Source: Serendipita indica DSM 11827 (taxonomy: Eukaryota; Basidiomycota; Agaricomycetes; Sebacinales; Serendipitaceae). From it: a stretch of DNA of 64,000 nucleotides. The DNA lies in contig CAJVGD010000001.1 of assembly GCA_910890315.1 (NCBI GenBank), forward strand, positions 1,922,001 through 1,986,000, read 5' to 3'. The notes under the pieces were generated by a model. It was not told the origin of the DNA and searched no databases. It was given only the letters and a program-made list of their open reading frames with translations. The position numbers and the translations under genes were made by a program. This document shows positions 53,654 through 64,000 of the stretch, piece by piece; within the stretch, counting starts at the first letter, position 1; every line of letters begins with the position of its first letter.

Positions 53654-53943
53654 AAGATGCACTTCTGCAAAGCCGGAGACTAGCATCTATTGAGTCTATG
53701 TACATGCTTGTAGTCACCACCACTATATATAGGTTTTCTGTCGTACCATAGCCATCATCTAACAGCATTTCATTCAGGCCAGTAACCCGATTACAGCCCA
53801 GAAGTTTGAAGATAGTCTGGTTACGTTCAGGGTCCAGGAGGGTCGCAGCCCCGGTTTGCCAGTCTCCCCCAACAGGCGCTGAACCGACAGCTTGCAAACA
53901 GTGCGGGTAACTTGTCCTCTGAACCTCCCGCGAAGTAAAAGAT

Positions 53944-55166
53944 ATGTGGACTACTGTGCTTCTCATCTTGTTGGGAATAATATTTATATTATTCTCGAAA
54001 ACGATTCGTATACGGTCGCGGTCGAAGCCACAATCAAAGCAAGAGCAGCTCGGTTTCCTTGAGCTTTCAGCTGGAGTGAATCCAATTGTTGAGTAAGTCA
54101 TCTCGTTCTACACTTCACTTCGCAGAACTTGAACCTCGAGTGCAGCATCATCGCCATACATGGCATCAATGGTCACAGAGAGAACAGTTGGACCGCAGAT
54201 AATGGGACAATGTGGTTGCGAGACATCTTGGGCGCGGATGTCCCAAATGCACGCATCCTTACCTATGGGTATGACGCCGACACCACTGGTTTCGATGTCA
54301 CGTCAACGAGCACGATCGGTCGTCACGCTGGTACATTCATAGAAGCACTAGCAAGACAAAGATTGAATGCCAAACAGGTTCGCACATCTCAACATTTCTT
54401 ATGTCTTGCTGAATGTAGACTCTAGAGACCTATTATATTTCTAGCACATAGTCTCGGTGGAATTATCCTCAAAAAGGTCTGTTGATTCTCGGCAGCAATT
54501 CCGATTTCCGCTCACCCTCCTAGGCCCTTAACATCTGTCAAGGCAAAAATGTTGGGTCATATAACCACCTCCGTGACATCTTGGTGTCGACTCACGCTAT
54601 ATTATTCTTTGGAACTCCTCACTCTGGTGTGAAAGGGGTCGCATTTCAAGTTATGCTCAATCGAATATTATCGGTTTATATGAGGTCAAACAATAAAATT
54701 CTCAAGCACCTGGAAGAGCACTCGTCCGAGCTCGAAGACATCCAGTCCGCATATCTTTCAACGAGTGAAGGGATCAAAAACGTCTATTTCTATGAAGATT
54801 ACGCTACCCCATCATCGGAGGACAAACGAAATTGGTAAGGAGCCCTTATTTGCATATTAGCAAGCAAATGAACGAGACTTAGATCGTGCCCTATCATTCT
54901 GCCACTGTCGCTGGCGAGAGGGGATCGAGCGTACATTCACTTTCAGCTGATCATATCCAGATGATCAAGTACCGCGGTAAAACCAATGTCAACTATGAAA
55001 CTGTTCTCCACTACCTCAAAGAGGTCTTCGGCGATGCAAACATAACAGTAGAAGGAAAGTGGCTTCGAGAGAGGAGCCTCCGAAGTATGTACCACCATGC
55101 TAAAGGGATGCGTAGCTAACCAATGTAGGTCTTTCGGATGTGGACCACGACACTGTTCTCATATGA
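53944..55166 (+). CDS. Membrane-anchored SesB-type alpha/beta-hydrolase, stand-alone copy B
   Basis: Second paralogue. It starts MWTTVLLILLGIIFILFSKT, a clear membrane anchor, then basic residues (IRIRSRSK) that suggest a cytosolic hydrolase. The domain keeps IIAIHGINGHRENSWTAD, FLAHSLGGIILKK, ILFFGTPHSGVKGVAFQVM and SLSADHIQMIKYRGK. Introns match copies A and C. After RSLR a splice donor (GTATGT) equivalent to the one in copy C leads to a short exon SLSDVDHDTVLI with the stop at 55164-55166. Reading through that intron instead would stop at 55119. No NB-ARC or TPR sequence follows. Ser and His of the hydrolase are intact, so the protein could be active. Confidence 0.8.
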
Positions 55167-56585
55167 AACGGTGTGTTTGACATGGATACCCTTTGACCAA
55201 TTCGAACAAGGTTGGAGAAGGGGGAGGAGAGGAAAAGAGTATGATGGTCGATGCAAGGCAAGATGAGGCGATCTGTATAGAGTGTAGTGATAGAGAGTAT
55301 GCTAGTTGATTTCCGTATAACTCGAATTTCTTTATGCCACAACTTGGTTATCCCTGTTTGAAGCAATCAGCATTGAAATCTCCATTCGCATCGTGATCCC
55401 TCTAACCTTGGACTTTGCACAAATTCGCTCATGGTTTTCATGAAACCGGCCCATGGTTCGCTTACTTGAGGCGGGACCCTTACACAAGTATGGTTCCTGA
55501 TTAACCAGTCTAACTGTAACGGAGTCAATCAGAGGATCCTAATCCTCGTCGCCGCTCTGTGTGCTCTTATGGGCTATCCCTGATAAGCCGAGGCAACCAA
55601 CCAAACAACGAACCTGTACCCGGGTCTCTCTGTAGTCTCCGACCAGAAATTAGGTCCTCATCGCGTCTCCTCATCATCTCTTCGCCTCGGACTTGACTCT
55701 CGACTTATCAGGAAGCCCCAAGTAGCGCCACCACCACACTAACATCGGGTTCGAAATGATAAATATGAATTTTGAGCTGACCTTGATAACATATATTTGG
55801 ACCTTTACTTTATATACTATAGCCGATAGAGACGGGTCATACGCTTGGTTCTATGTCAGTAACGACCCCGGCTACTGGTGCTTGAGGTCTTCTATTTCAA
55901 GGATTGACCGGGTTGGTAGGGCCTCAATGGTAGCCTGCAATGGAATCCGAAGTGGGTCCATTGTAGTGGATGCCCTACTCAGATCATTACGTGTGCGAGC
56001 TGACTAGAGAAGGGCTGCCTCATGTTTACCAGTCTCCTCCAATAGCCGCGTACCTTGTTGCCAGCTGGCGCACACAAAATGTACCCAATCAACCTATGAG
56101 GTATCCTAAATTTCTGACAGTTGCACCGCCTTTTCTTATAAACATTGAGCTAGGTCTGTGCGTAGCCATTCGTCGGCGGAGTTGATGATTAAGTCTAGGT
56201 CGAAGTGCAATAATTGGCAAACACAAAACCTTTGATAAACGCATAATGTTTTCAAACGAACCTCGAAGTTAATACCTCAATTATCCAAGACGCAACTCGA
56301 ATCTTTGCATGCAATACCGGTCATATGACATTCCAGGTCCGTTATATATTCAATATATGCATATTGCTGTGGCCAAAAGCTATTGTTTCAAAGCCTTGGC
56401 CGTGTTGACAGGGCTTCGGTTGCGCCACCAATACAGTCCGAAACGGCAGTCCGAGATGGGCTACCCCACATGTACACAAGCTGATTTCACATGCAGCATA
56501 ATTTCCCGCCTCCTCAGGGCAGATGCCCAGCCGAGAAGCTGTCCCTAAACCATGTAGATGACTTGCTCTCTGAACATACCGTAAG
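55167..56585. other. Intergenic between hydrolase B and the NLR, with one solo LTR
   Basis: About 1.4 kb without a recognised gene apart from the solo LTR listed separately. Short frames such as 55756-56007 show no family motif. The last few dozen bases before 56586 resemble the leaders of copies A and B. Confidence 0.5.
55515..55738. mobile_element. Solo LTR (LTR-retrotransposon relic)
   Basis: A 224-bp segment begins TGTAACGGAG and ends CCACCACA. It is bounded by the 5-bp direct repeat CTAAC at 55510-55514 and 55739-55743. TG...CA ends plus a perfect 5-bp target duplication are the mark of an LTR left after recombination between two LTRs. No internal retroelement sequence remains, so family (Ty1 or Ty3 type) and orientation cannot be told. 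The intact target duplication suggests a fairly recent insertion. Confidence 0.7.
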
Positions 56586-59500
56586 ATGGACGATATCTGG
56601 AAAACCTGGCTCGGATACTTGCTCAGTGTACTGTCTATGCTGTTAATGCAAGCTATCTATACTGCCCTTTGGCCTCCGAACCGCCAGTCTAAACACCTAT
56701 CAGCGCCAACACCAAAATTGAAGCGAGAGGAGCTGGAATTTCTCGAGATTTCGGCTGGAATAGATCCAGTTGTTGAGTAAATCATACCTTTCCACTGCTA
56801 ATTTCATGTCCCTAAATCTTCGGGTGCAGTATCGTTGCGATACATGGCTTAGATGGCCACAGGGAGCTGACCTGGACTGCGGCTAATGGAACAATGTGGT
56901 TGCGAGATCTCTTGGCTGCAGACATTCCCAATGCACGAGTTCTTAGCTATGGATACGACGCCGACACACGTAGCCTGGAGAGTACATCAACACAGACAAT
57001 CTATCGACACGCCGAAACCTTTATGAGAGCCCTCGTTCGCCAAAGGACAGGCTCCAAACAGGTCGGTATACCGTACCCTTCCCTGCCTTTATTTCTCAAA
57101 GTGGTTCTATAGAGGCCGATTATCTTCTTGGCACATAGCCTCGGCGGAATTATACTCAAGAAGGTCGGTCGCTGACGCCTGGGAGTCGAGTTTTTTCTGA
57201 TGGCTTTGAAAGGCTCTCACTATTTGTCACAGTAGAAATATTGGATCAAATGACGGGTTCCGTGACGTACTTGTGTCGACCCATGCCACGCTATTCTTTG
57301 GAACACCTCATGCAGGTACCAAGAGTGCCGGTCTCCTTCGGATGCTGAACCGACTGCTGTCATTCTATATGGAGACAAATGATATAATACTTCGGGATCT
57401 GGAAGAAAACTCATCCGTTCTTGAAGACATTCAGGCTACATATCTTTCAGCGAGCGAGGAGGTTACCAATGTCTACTTTTATGAAACCTACAGAACATCC
57501 TTGCTTGGAAGAATAGGAAATTTTGTGAGTAGATACGAGTTATATTTCATTCATAATTTGAACACAAGCTAGATTGTACCGTATTACTCCGCCACCATTG
57601 CTGGGGAGAAGCAAGTGGTTCGACAGGAACTTTTGGCCGACCACGTGCAACTTGTGAAATACACTAGTGATAACGATCCGAACTATAAAGCGGTCCTCTA
57701 TTGTCTCAAGGAATCCTTTGAAGGTGCAAATACGGTGGTGGAAGAAAAGTGGGCGCGGGAGCATGGTTACCGAAGTACGTACCAAGAGGAACCGGCTATT
57801 CTTGCTAAGTATCCTAGGCGTTGCAAAAGGAGAGCTACCATCACAAAATCCTATTCTTCCAAAGCCACTCCTGGCAGTTTCGAGAAATTATATCCAGCGT
57901 CCTGAGATACAGACTTTCATAACAAGTCAATTGCTTCCCAAAAGTCCGCCGATTCGTCAGCCACGCTGTATTCTTCATGGCATGGCCGGTGGCGGGAAAA
58001 CGCAGCTAGCTTCATCCTGGATCAGAACCAACAAAACAAAGTAAGCACTTCAAGCGAAAAACCGGATTCATTTCATGCTCTGTACAGTTTTACGCGAGTC
58101 ATCGTTGTGGATGGTAGCAGCCAGCAGCGAATCGAGGCAGACTTGGAGAGATCTATCCGTGAAATTGGCCCCCAGTACAGCAAATCTACGTGGAAGGACG
58201 CGATTGCTTATCTCGATGGCAAGGATACTGGCTGGCTCCTCTTCTTGGATAATGTTGACACTCTAAACCTACCTCTGGCCCAGTATCTTCCTAACTCTAC
58301 CCATGGATCAATCTTGATGACAACGAGGAATTCGGAATACTGTGCCTGTGCTCCAAGGGCTCACAAGGAAGTAGGAGAGTTGACAGAAGAACAGGCCCTC
58401 GAACTTCTTCACTGTGTCGCCGAAATATCACCTTCATCAAGCGATATCTCACTTGCTATAGTGAAAAAGCTGGGCATGTGGGCACTCGCCATTACTCATG
58501 CTGGAGCCTACATTTTCAACGGAGGAAGCTTAAATACATATCTTGATACATTTAGTAAGCATGAAGGCGAGATAATGCGACAAGACGTCCTGAAAGAAAG
58601 GAATTATTTGCTGCCAACGTACACTGCGTTCGATTTATCGTTCCAACAACTACCAGAGAAGTCTCAGGAATTTATGAAACTCGTTGCGTTCCTTCATTAT
58701 ACGTCTATACCACAGGAGCTATTCCAGAGATCTACGACCGCTGGCTTCTGCGCACACATCGTGATGGAAGGTCAAGCCTCACCAGATAGGGATAAGCAGA
58801 TAATATTATACCTCACAGAACTACTTGGATCGGAATGGAATGAAGTCGCATTTCAAGACATAGTCAATTCGGTTTGCCGGGCATCATTCCTTCATATATC
58901 CAGAGACGACGCAGGAAACATATTCTACGGCCTTCACACACTTCTTCAAGCCTACATCAGGGATCTTGTCAACAACTGTCAGGATCACTACGCACTGGCA
59001 GCCGAACAGCTCCTTCTTGGAGCAATACGTCCCTTGTCGGAACAAGAGAGCAATGCCTGGTACTGGCACTTAGTGCCTCATATCAGCGCTTTACCGGCAG
59101 TAAAGAGACCTAAAAACATAGCTCATGCGTTAGCGTTTGATATGGTCCATCGAACTGTTGGAAGCTGGAATGCAAGTCGAGAAACATTGGAGCATTGTCT
59201 CCCTCAACTTTCGCAAGCTTTAGGGCCACAACACCCAAATACGATCTGGGTGATGCGTCAGCTAGGCTATGCTCTACGAGAGTGTGGCCAATGGGAAGAG
59301 GCGACGAACATCCAACAGAAGGTTGTAGAGCTCCAAATAACAAGTCTCGGACAAAAACATCCCGATACTATCAAAGCAATGGGCGACTTAGCATGGACTA
59401 CGCATAAGCTAGGCAAACTGGAGGAGGCAGAAAAAATGGGGCGAGAAGTGCTGAGCTTGCAACAGGAAGTGCTTGGTCAGCAAAATCCCGACACGATCCA

Positions 59501-60218
59501 AACAATGCATAACCTTGCGGCAACAATGCAAGCACTCGATAAGCTGGATGAGGCAGAGGAGATGCAACGAGTGGTGTTGGATGTGCGAAGACAGACCCTC
59601 GGACCCAAACATTCGGACACGGTTTGGGCAATGAGCAACCTCGCGCTGACATATCTTATCCGTGGTCGATTGGAGGAGGCCGAGAGTATGCAACGACAGG
59701 TCCTGGAATTAAGGCTGGAGATTCTCGGTCGAAGACACCCCCAGACACCTCTTGCCATGAACAATCTTGCCCAAACCTTGACGAGCCGTGGTTTGCTCGA
59801 GGAAGCTGAGAAAATGCGCCGAGAATCGGTGAAGCTTCGGATAGACATCCTTGGACGACAACACCCAGCGACCTTGAGAGGAATGCACGGTCTTGGGATG
59901 ACCCTACAGTGTTGCGGGTCATGGGAGGAGGCGGAGGGACTGCTACAAGAGGTGCTCGATGTCCAAGAGCGAATCCTAGGACACAGACACCTAGATACAA
60001 TTAGTACAATGCACAGTCTCGCGGGGGTCATGCGGCAACGCGGGAAGTTAGGGTACGCAGAGGAGTTAGGGCGGGAGCTCTTGAAGCTGCGACAAGATAT
60101 CCTTGGTCCTCGACATCAGGATACCATTCAAGCGGCGAGAGAGCTTATAACCACCTTAGAACTCTGTGGCCAGACGGAAGAAGCTCAGAAATTGTCACAC
60201 AGGTGGTTTAGACTTTAG
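56586..60218 (+). CDS. Fungal NLR: anchor, SesB-type hydrolase, NB-ARC, TPR
   Basis: Third and only complete member of the trio. It starts MDDIWKTWLGYLLSVLSMLL (anchor). The hydrolase has VD/IVAIHGLDGHRELTWTAA, FLAHSLGGIILKK in a tiny exon, LFFGTPHAGTKSAGLLRM and LLADHVQLVKY. After the donor at about 57774 it continues VAKGELPSQNPILPKPLLAV then NYIQRPEIQTF. NB-ARC has Walker A CILHGMAGGGKTQLASSW, Walker B GWLLFLDNVDTLNLPL, SILMTTRN and a GLP-like block (KLGMWALAITHAGAYI). The C-terminus has about eight kinesin-light-chain-type TPRs of 42 residues (LGPKHSDTVWAMSNLALTYL; RLEEAESMQRQVLELRLEIL) and stops at 60218. Such receptors are thought to sense non-self through the TPRs and switch on the hydrolase. 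The TPRs have diverged, unlike the WD40 array at 40-42 kb. Confidence 0.9.
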
Positions 60219-60354
60219 GTGTATAGCTTTGGGAGATTGTTTCGATGGTCTATATACGAGCGCTTTCTGTTCGCAACATGTCTGGAATACCTTACCTTGG
60301 CTCAATCAGTGGTATCTTGGAAATGGAAACTTGGACCCTTCGCACACCCAATCG

Positions 60355-63159
60355 ATGCGCCGTCGGCGTGACGGCAGCAATTCTTCCTCACCCGAGCGGA
60401 ACAAAAGGACTGCTGTAGACTCTTTTAGTGCATCCAAGCCGTTTGTCCTTGAGCCGCATCACATTTGGTGGACTGCACTCGTCACTCTCGTCTTTCCCTA
60501 CGCCGAATTGTACAGTCCAGAATTTGTACTCAACGTCCTCCAAGTTCTCTTTAGAGAAACACTTGATGTGAGTCTCACCCCGGCTTCAAGTTTCGATAAA
60601 GAAGGAAATCATTAATTGGGCTACCAGGTTCGCCCAGCTAGTTGGGAACAGATCATCCTCGATGTTTGTAAGGAAGAGTGTGGACGAAAGTCACGAGAGG
60701 GCGAGGTACTCGACTTTCGGGTGATCCTCCATCGCTATGTACGTTGCATTTTGGGTTGAGTTTGGAACGAGGTTTGACAAGAGTAGGCACATAAACTCAA
60801 AGATCCTATGTCTGTTCACAAACTAATGATGGGTATGCATCTTGTTTCCCGCGTGGGACCTCACTCAAAAGTCGGAATAGAGGAATCGAAGAAGATTGGC
60901 CTTGCTGGGGCACAGGTATGTTGCTTATGGAAGAAAGGATTGAAACTAACGGTGATGGTAGCCGGGTGAACGTTTCGTCGCAGTGGGTTCGCTCACGATG
61001 GTTCTGCAACTGCTGATATGTAGCTTCAGACTAAACGATCGTGGTTTGGTATATACCTCCGACGATGTCGTTTGGCATACATGAAGCTGTCCGAAGCGGC
61101 ACTAACTAGGCTACACAAGGCTCTTATGGAGTGGCTAGACGGCGAGTCTATCTCTTACGACTTGAGCACAGAAATCGTCGAGGAACGTGAGTTCAGTTAT
61201 AGCATGGATGAAACCTACGTATTGAGTTTTTATAGCTGGGTATAATCTTATACCTACATTCCTAGATAGTGCCAATCCGGGTACGACAGACTCGTACGAA
61301 TGGTACGTCTACTCAGTAATTACAGGATCTATCTAACCACCTTGTGCCAGCTTCGAGTACGATGCCCATGTCGGAGACGTTGCGGGAGCCGTAGACAATC
61401 TCCGACGCTACTTTGACCAAAGATTCACGCCTGGAAAGCAGCCTCCCAGACAACACGTTCTGAATGCACTCGTGCACTATTCACTGACATCAGGCGAAGT
61501 CGAAATGGCCCGGCTGGTAAACATATTGAATATTGGCTTTCGCGACTGAGTCTTGACTGGTTCACCAGATGTGCAGTGAGGCAATGAACATTGCACGTAC
61601 CGTTCGAGATCGAAGGGCTTTGATGGACGTAACGAGGTGCGTGTCCCAGTTTGACGGTGACCAGCCAGCTTAGACGAGTAGCCTCGCGCGACGACTACCT
61701 CTAAAGGCGCTCCCTACATTTCATGACGATTTGGATGATTCTCGAAGGCGGCAAGCACTAGTTGAACGAGATGCTGAGCAGGCGAAGCTGAACCCTCAAC
61801 GGTATACGGTAATTCAGCAAGGCACATCGCCACTAGACTTGCTATTTGATATCCGACTTGGGATCAATGCGGTATTCTATACATTAGTCGCATGACATGA
61901 ACTGATATCTTACAGGGCGAGTCCATCTCATTTCTCTTCCGCAAATGCTTTGAGGCAATAGGGGCATTTGATTTGCCACCCGAGTTGCATATTTGGCCAC
62001 TAGATATTCAATGGGAGATTTACGCGGTTGATGCGACGCTATGGCGGTTAGCCGGTATGTCTGCATCAATCCAACATATGGTCGGCTCACAGATGATTGA
62101 TAGGACACGCGACTGTGGCGGAGATAGGAGACGACATTGTCCTCAGAAATACAAAACCTGGGACGGAGATCCGGTTGTACACTCTCTGCGCCCGAGCGCG
62201 TCAATTCTTCCAACAGGGTCAGTATGTCAAGGCATTTGCAACGCTCTTCGACGGTGAAACTTGGTCGCATCTGGGCCTTGTGCAATATCAGTACTGGTCG
62301 AACGAAGTTTGGCATCTGATGTGGGACCTCGCTACTCGACGGTCAGTGCCATCCGTGTCTCCTAGCTGTGAACTCACAGATACACAGATGTCAAGAAAAT
62401 TTCAAAAGACAGTTTCTAGAACCCAGAAAGCCCAAGGTATCACCCTTTGAGACGGCAGAAACCGGCAAAAAGTCGCCCGAAGCCATTCGGAAGCTGATTG
62501 TTGAAGCAAGCAAGGCATTGGTAAGCCTCCCTGTTCAATTTAACGTAGAGCTAGAAGTTTTCAGACTGCACGAGATATTACGCGGGCAACCATGATGATC
62601 ATTGACGCGCTACACTATGCAGAGGTCAACCACTATTGGTATCTCTATCGTTCTGCCGTCCCTGTTTTTGCGGATCTCGAGCTGCAGAGGGGGAAAATCC
62701 AATCGGCCCGCCATGTCTTGGAGCAGATTCTTCCTCAGGTGGCCAGAGGAGAGGATTTGGAGCAGCGTGCTCTCGTGTACACGATCTATGCAAAGGTGAA
62801 AATGGCGCAGAGCAAATCCGGTGGTCGTGGTATGTCTATCTGATTAGAGAAATCGGGTTTCTTACTTCTTGGGACTAGTACTCTTGGAAGACGCGATTGT
62901 TGATCTGAAAAAGGCAGAAGCTGATTACATGATTCTGGAGATGCACGCCTCAGTTCAAGATGTGCTTTACCTTCAAGCCATCGTCTACGAAGCACTTGGA
63001 GATGTTGTCGAGCGAGATGGCGCTAGTAGGGACCTGATCAAAGTGGAAGAACTGGAGAAGATGATGATGCAGGAGCTCGACACGGAGATGATAGAACTGT
63101 GGGACATTGTATGTGAAGTAGGGGTCGCGGTCGCGAGCGGTGATACGCATTGGCCATGA
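60355..63159 (+). CDS. Anaphase-promoting complex subunit 5-like protein
   Basis: Many short exons can be spliced into one frame set. The start is MRRRRDGSNSSSPERNKRTA. Then come VLEPHHIWWTALVTLVFPYA, LTRLHKALMEWLDGESISYD, FEYDAHVGDVAGAVDNLRRY and NALVHYSLTSGEVEMARL. Further on are SPLDLLFDIRLGINAGESIS, LYTLCARARQFFQQGQYVKA, QRGKIQSARHVLEQILPQVA and VLYLQAIVYEALGDVVERDG. The RRYFD block followed by helical TPR-like repeats and the LDLLFDIRLGINxGxS segment fit Apc5 of the cyclosome ubiquitin ligase. Similarity was judged from memory, so another TPR scaffold is possible. Individual exon edges are approximate. It starts 136 bp after the NLR stop. Confidence 0.55.
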
Positions 63160-63571
63160 TTATATGCATTATTACTTGATCAAATACTTTGAAAGTCTGG
63201 CTAGATGATAATTTATCGTCGGCTTCAAGGGCTTTTGAGCGGGAGGCTTGACAAAAGTCAGTCGAAAGTTTTCAAATGTTGATGGGACGGCAGCTGACCA
63301 TGGTCCGCATGCAATTATGTAGAGACTTTGCGGCTTCTGCACATTCCTTTGTGCTCTGGGTGTCGCCTGTCGACGCCCAGCAGCTCAACATTTCGGTGAG
63401 CTGCTGGTTGCAAGGCCCAGGCCGTTTCACTGGCAGAAATAAGCGGATATACAAGTTTGTGTGAATTTAACTCACTTTTCCTGGGCTTTACTTTGAGCTT
63501 TTCTATCCGCGTCATGATAGGGTTTCCGCTACGTTTGCCACGATTTGGACCAGACCTCTACCAGCTTGTCA
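63160..63571. other. Intergenic, no gene recognised
   Basis: About 0.4 kb between the APC5-like stop and the E2 start. Frames on both strands (63276-63464, 63315-63515) have no motif. It presumably holds the 3' region of one gene and the promoter of the next. Confidence 0.45.
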
Positions 63572-64000
63572 ATGGCGACGCTTACTTCACACAACAGTGC
63601 AAATGCTTGTAGGTCTAGAATGCAATTAGATGCTAAAGGCTGGCTAATTGAGCTCTATCCCAGCCGTCAAGCGCATCCTTCGCGAGGCGCGAGAGATCCA
63701 GGCAGACCCCTCGACGGAATTCACAGCCGGACCTTTAGAGGTATGCATTTCGAATGATTTCGAGCCGTCTGAGCTCATGGTTATTAGGATAATCTATTCG
63801 TGAGTCGGCCAGAGTGGCAGCCGGCACAGCGGATGGGATACTAAGCAGCATACTAGGACTGGCATTGTACACTGAGAGGACCAAAGGACACAGAATTCGA
63901 AGGCGGACTCTACCACGTCAGGATCACGCTCCCCCCTCAGTATCCCTTTAGACCCCCATCCCTCCGGGTCCTCACTCCTAGCGGTAGATTCGAGGTGGAT
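63572..64000 (+). CDS. Ubiquitin-conjugating enzyme E2, UBE2J1/Ubc6-related, 5' part
   Basis: The gene is cut by the window end. Splicing three short introns gives MATLTSHNSANA/SVKRIL, REAREIQADPSTEFTAGPLE/DNLF, then DWHCTLRGPKDTEFEGGLYH and VRITLPPQYPFRPPSLRVLT, PSGRFEVD. The start of the UBC fold with PLEDNLF and LTPSGRFEV is diagnostic of the J-type E2 enzymes. These are tail-anchored in the ER and work in ER-associated degradation. It is closer to UBE2J1 than to yeast Ubc6. The catalytic Cys and the C-terminal anchor lie beyond 64000. Confidence 0.9.

Overview
The window is nuclear DNA from a filamentous basidiomycete. Nearly every gene is cut by many short introns (about 45-60 nt, GT-AG, with CTAAC/CTGAC-like branch points). 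Genes are packed head-to-head or tail-to-tail with very small gaps. The protein set is fungal: a KTR-type mannosyltransferase, Dicer, a two-gene-type dynein heavy chain and NOD-like receptors with WD40 or TPR repeats. The dynein arrangement and the receptor-rich part point to Agaricomycetes. The style of the WD40 receptor suggests, without proving, a Rhizoctonia-like Cantharellales genome.

Region 1 (1-36.8 kb) is conserved housekeeping. In order: 3' end of a KRE2/KTR mannosyltransferase; RVB1 (AAA+ helicase) head-to-head with CBC2 (cap-binding CBP20); THR1 (homoserine kinase) head-to-head with a MED9-like Mediator subunit; SmE; an 11-kb dynein motor gene without a tail; a SERCA-type Ca2+ pump; a eukaryotic DUF262 protein; an Ssb-type Hsp70; mitochondrial uS2; a decayed copy of the TRP2 3' end followed by intact TRP2; a basic/acidic hypothetical protein; Dicer; a phosducin-like PLP2; and the complex I 24-kDa subunit.

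Region 2 (37.0-43.5 kb) holds a NACHT-WD40 receptor whose 14 WD40 units are almost identical at DNA level. An inverted pair of hairpin-bearing repeats brackets this 6.4-kb segment. A doubtful small gene lies inside its right edge.

Region 3 (43.5-52.2 kb) carries an Spp2 splicing factor with an RD-rich tail, COX17 (recognised only after splicing), a secreted type-B carboxylesterase, a SAP-like/NuSAP-like nuclear protein and a WW-domain/glycine-zipper protein like Wwm1.

Region 4 (52.4-60.2 kb) is the most unusual part. Three tandem paralogues start with a short membrane anchor followed by a SesB/DUF676-type alpha/beta-hydrolase. The third is a full NLR (anchor, hydrolase, NB-ARC, TPR). The first two end at, or one short exon after, the splice site where the third joins its NB-ARC part. 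They therefore look like free-standing effector domains beside their receptor. A 224-bp solo LTR with a 5-bp target duplication sits between copies 2 and 3.

Region 5 (60.3-64 kb) has an APC5-like gene and the start of a UBE2J1-type ubiquitin-conjugating enzyme cut by the window edge.

All gene models were spliced by eye from reading frame, splice consensus and remembered family sequence. No database search was run. Exon edges are therefore good in conserved parts and tentative at some ends.
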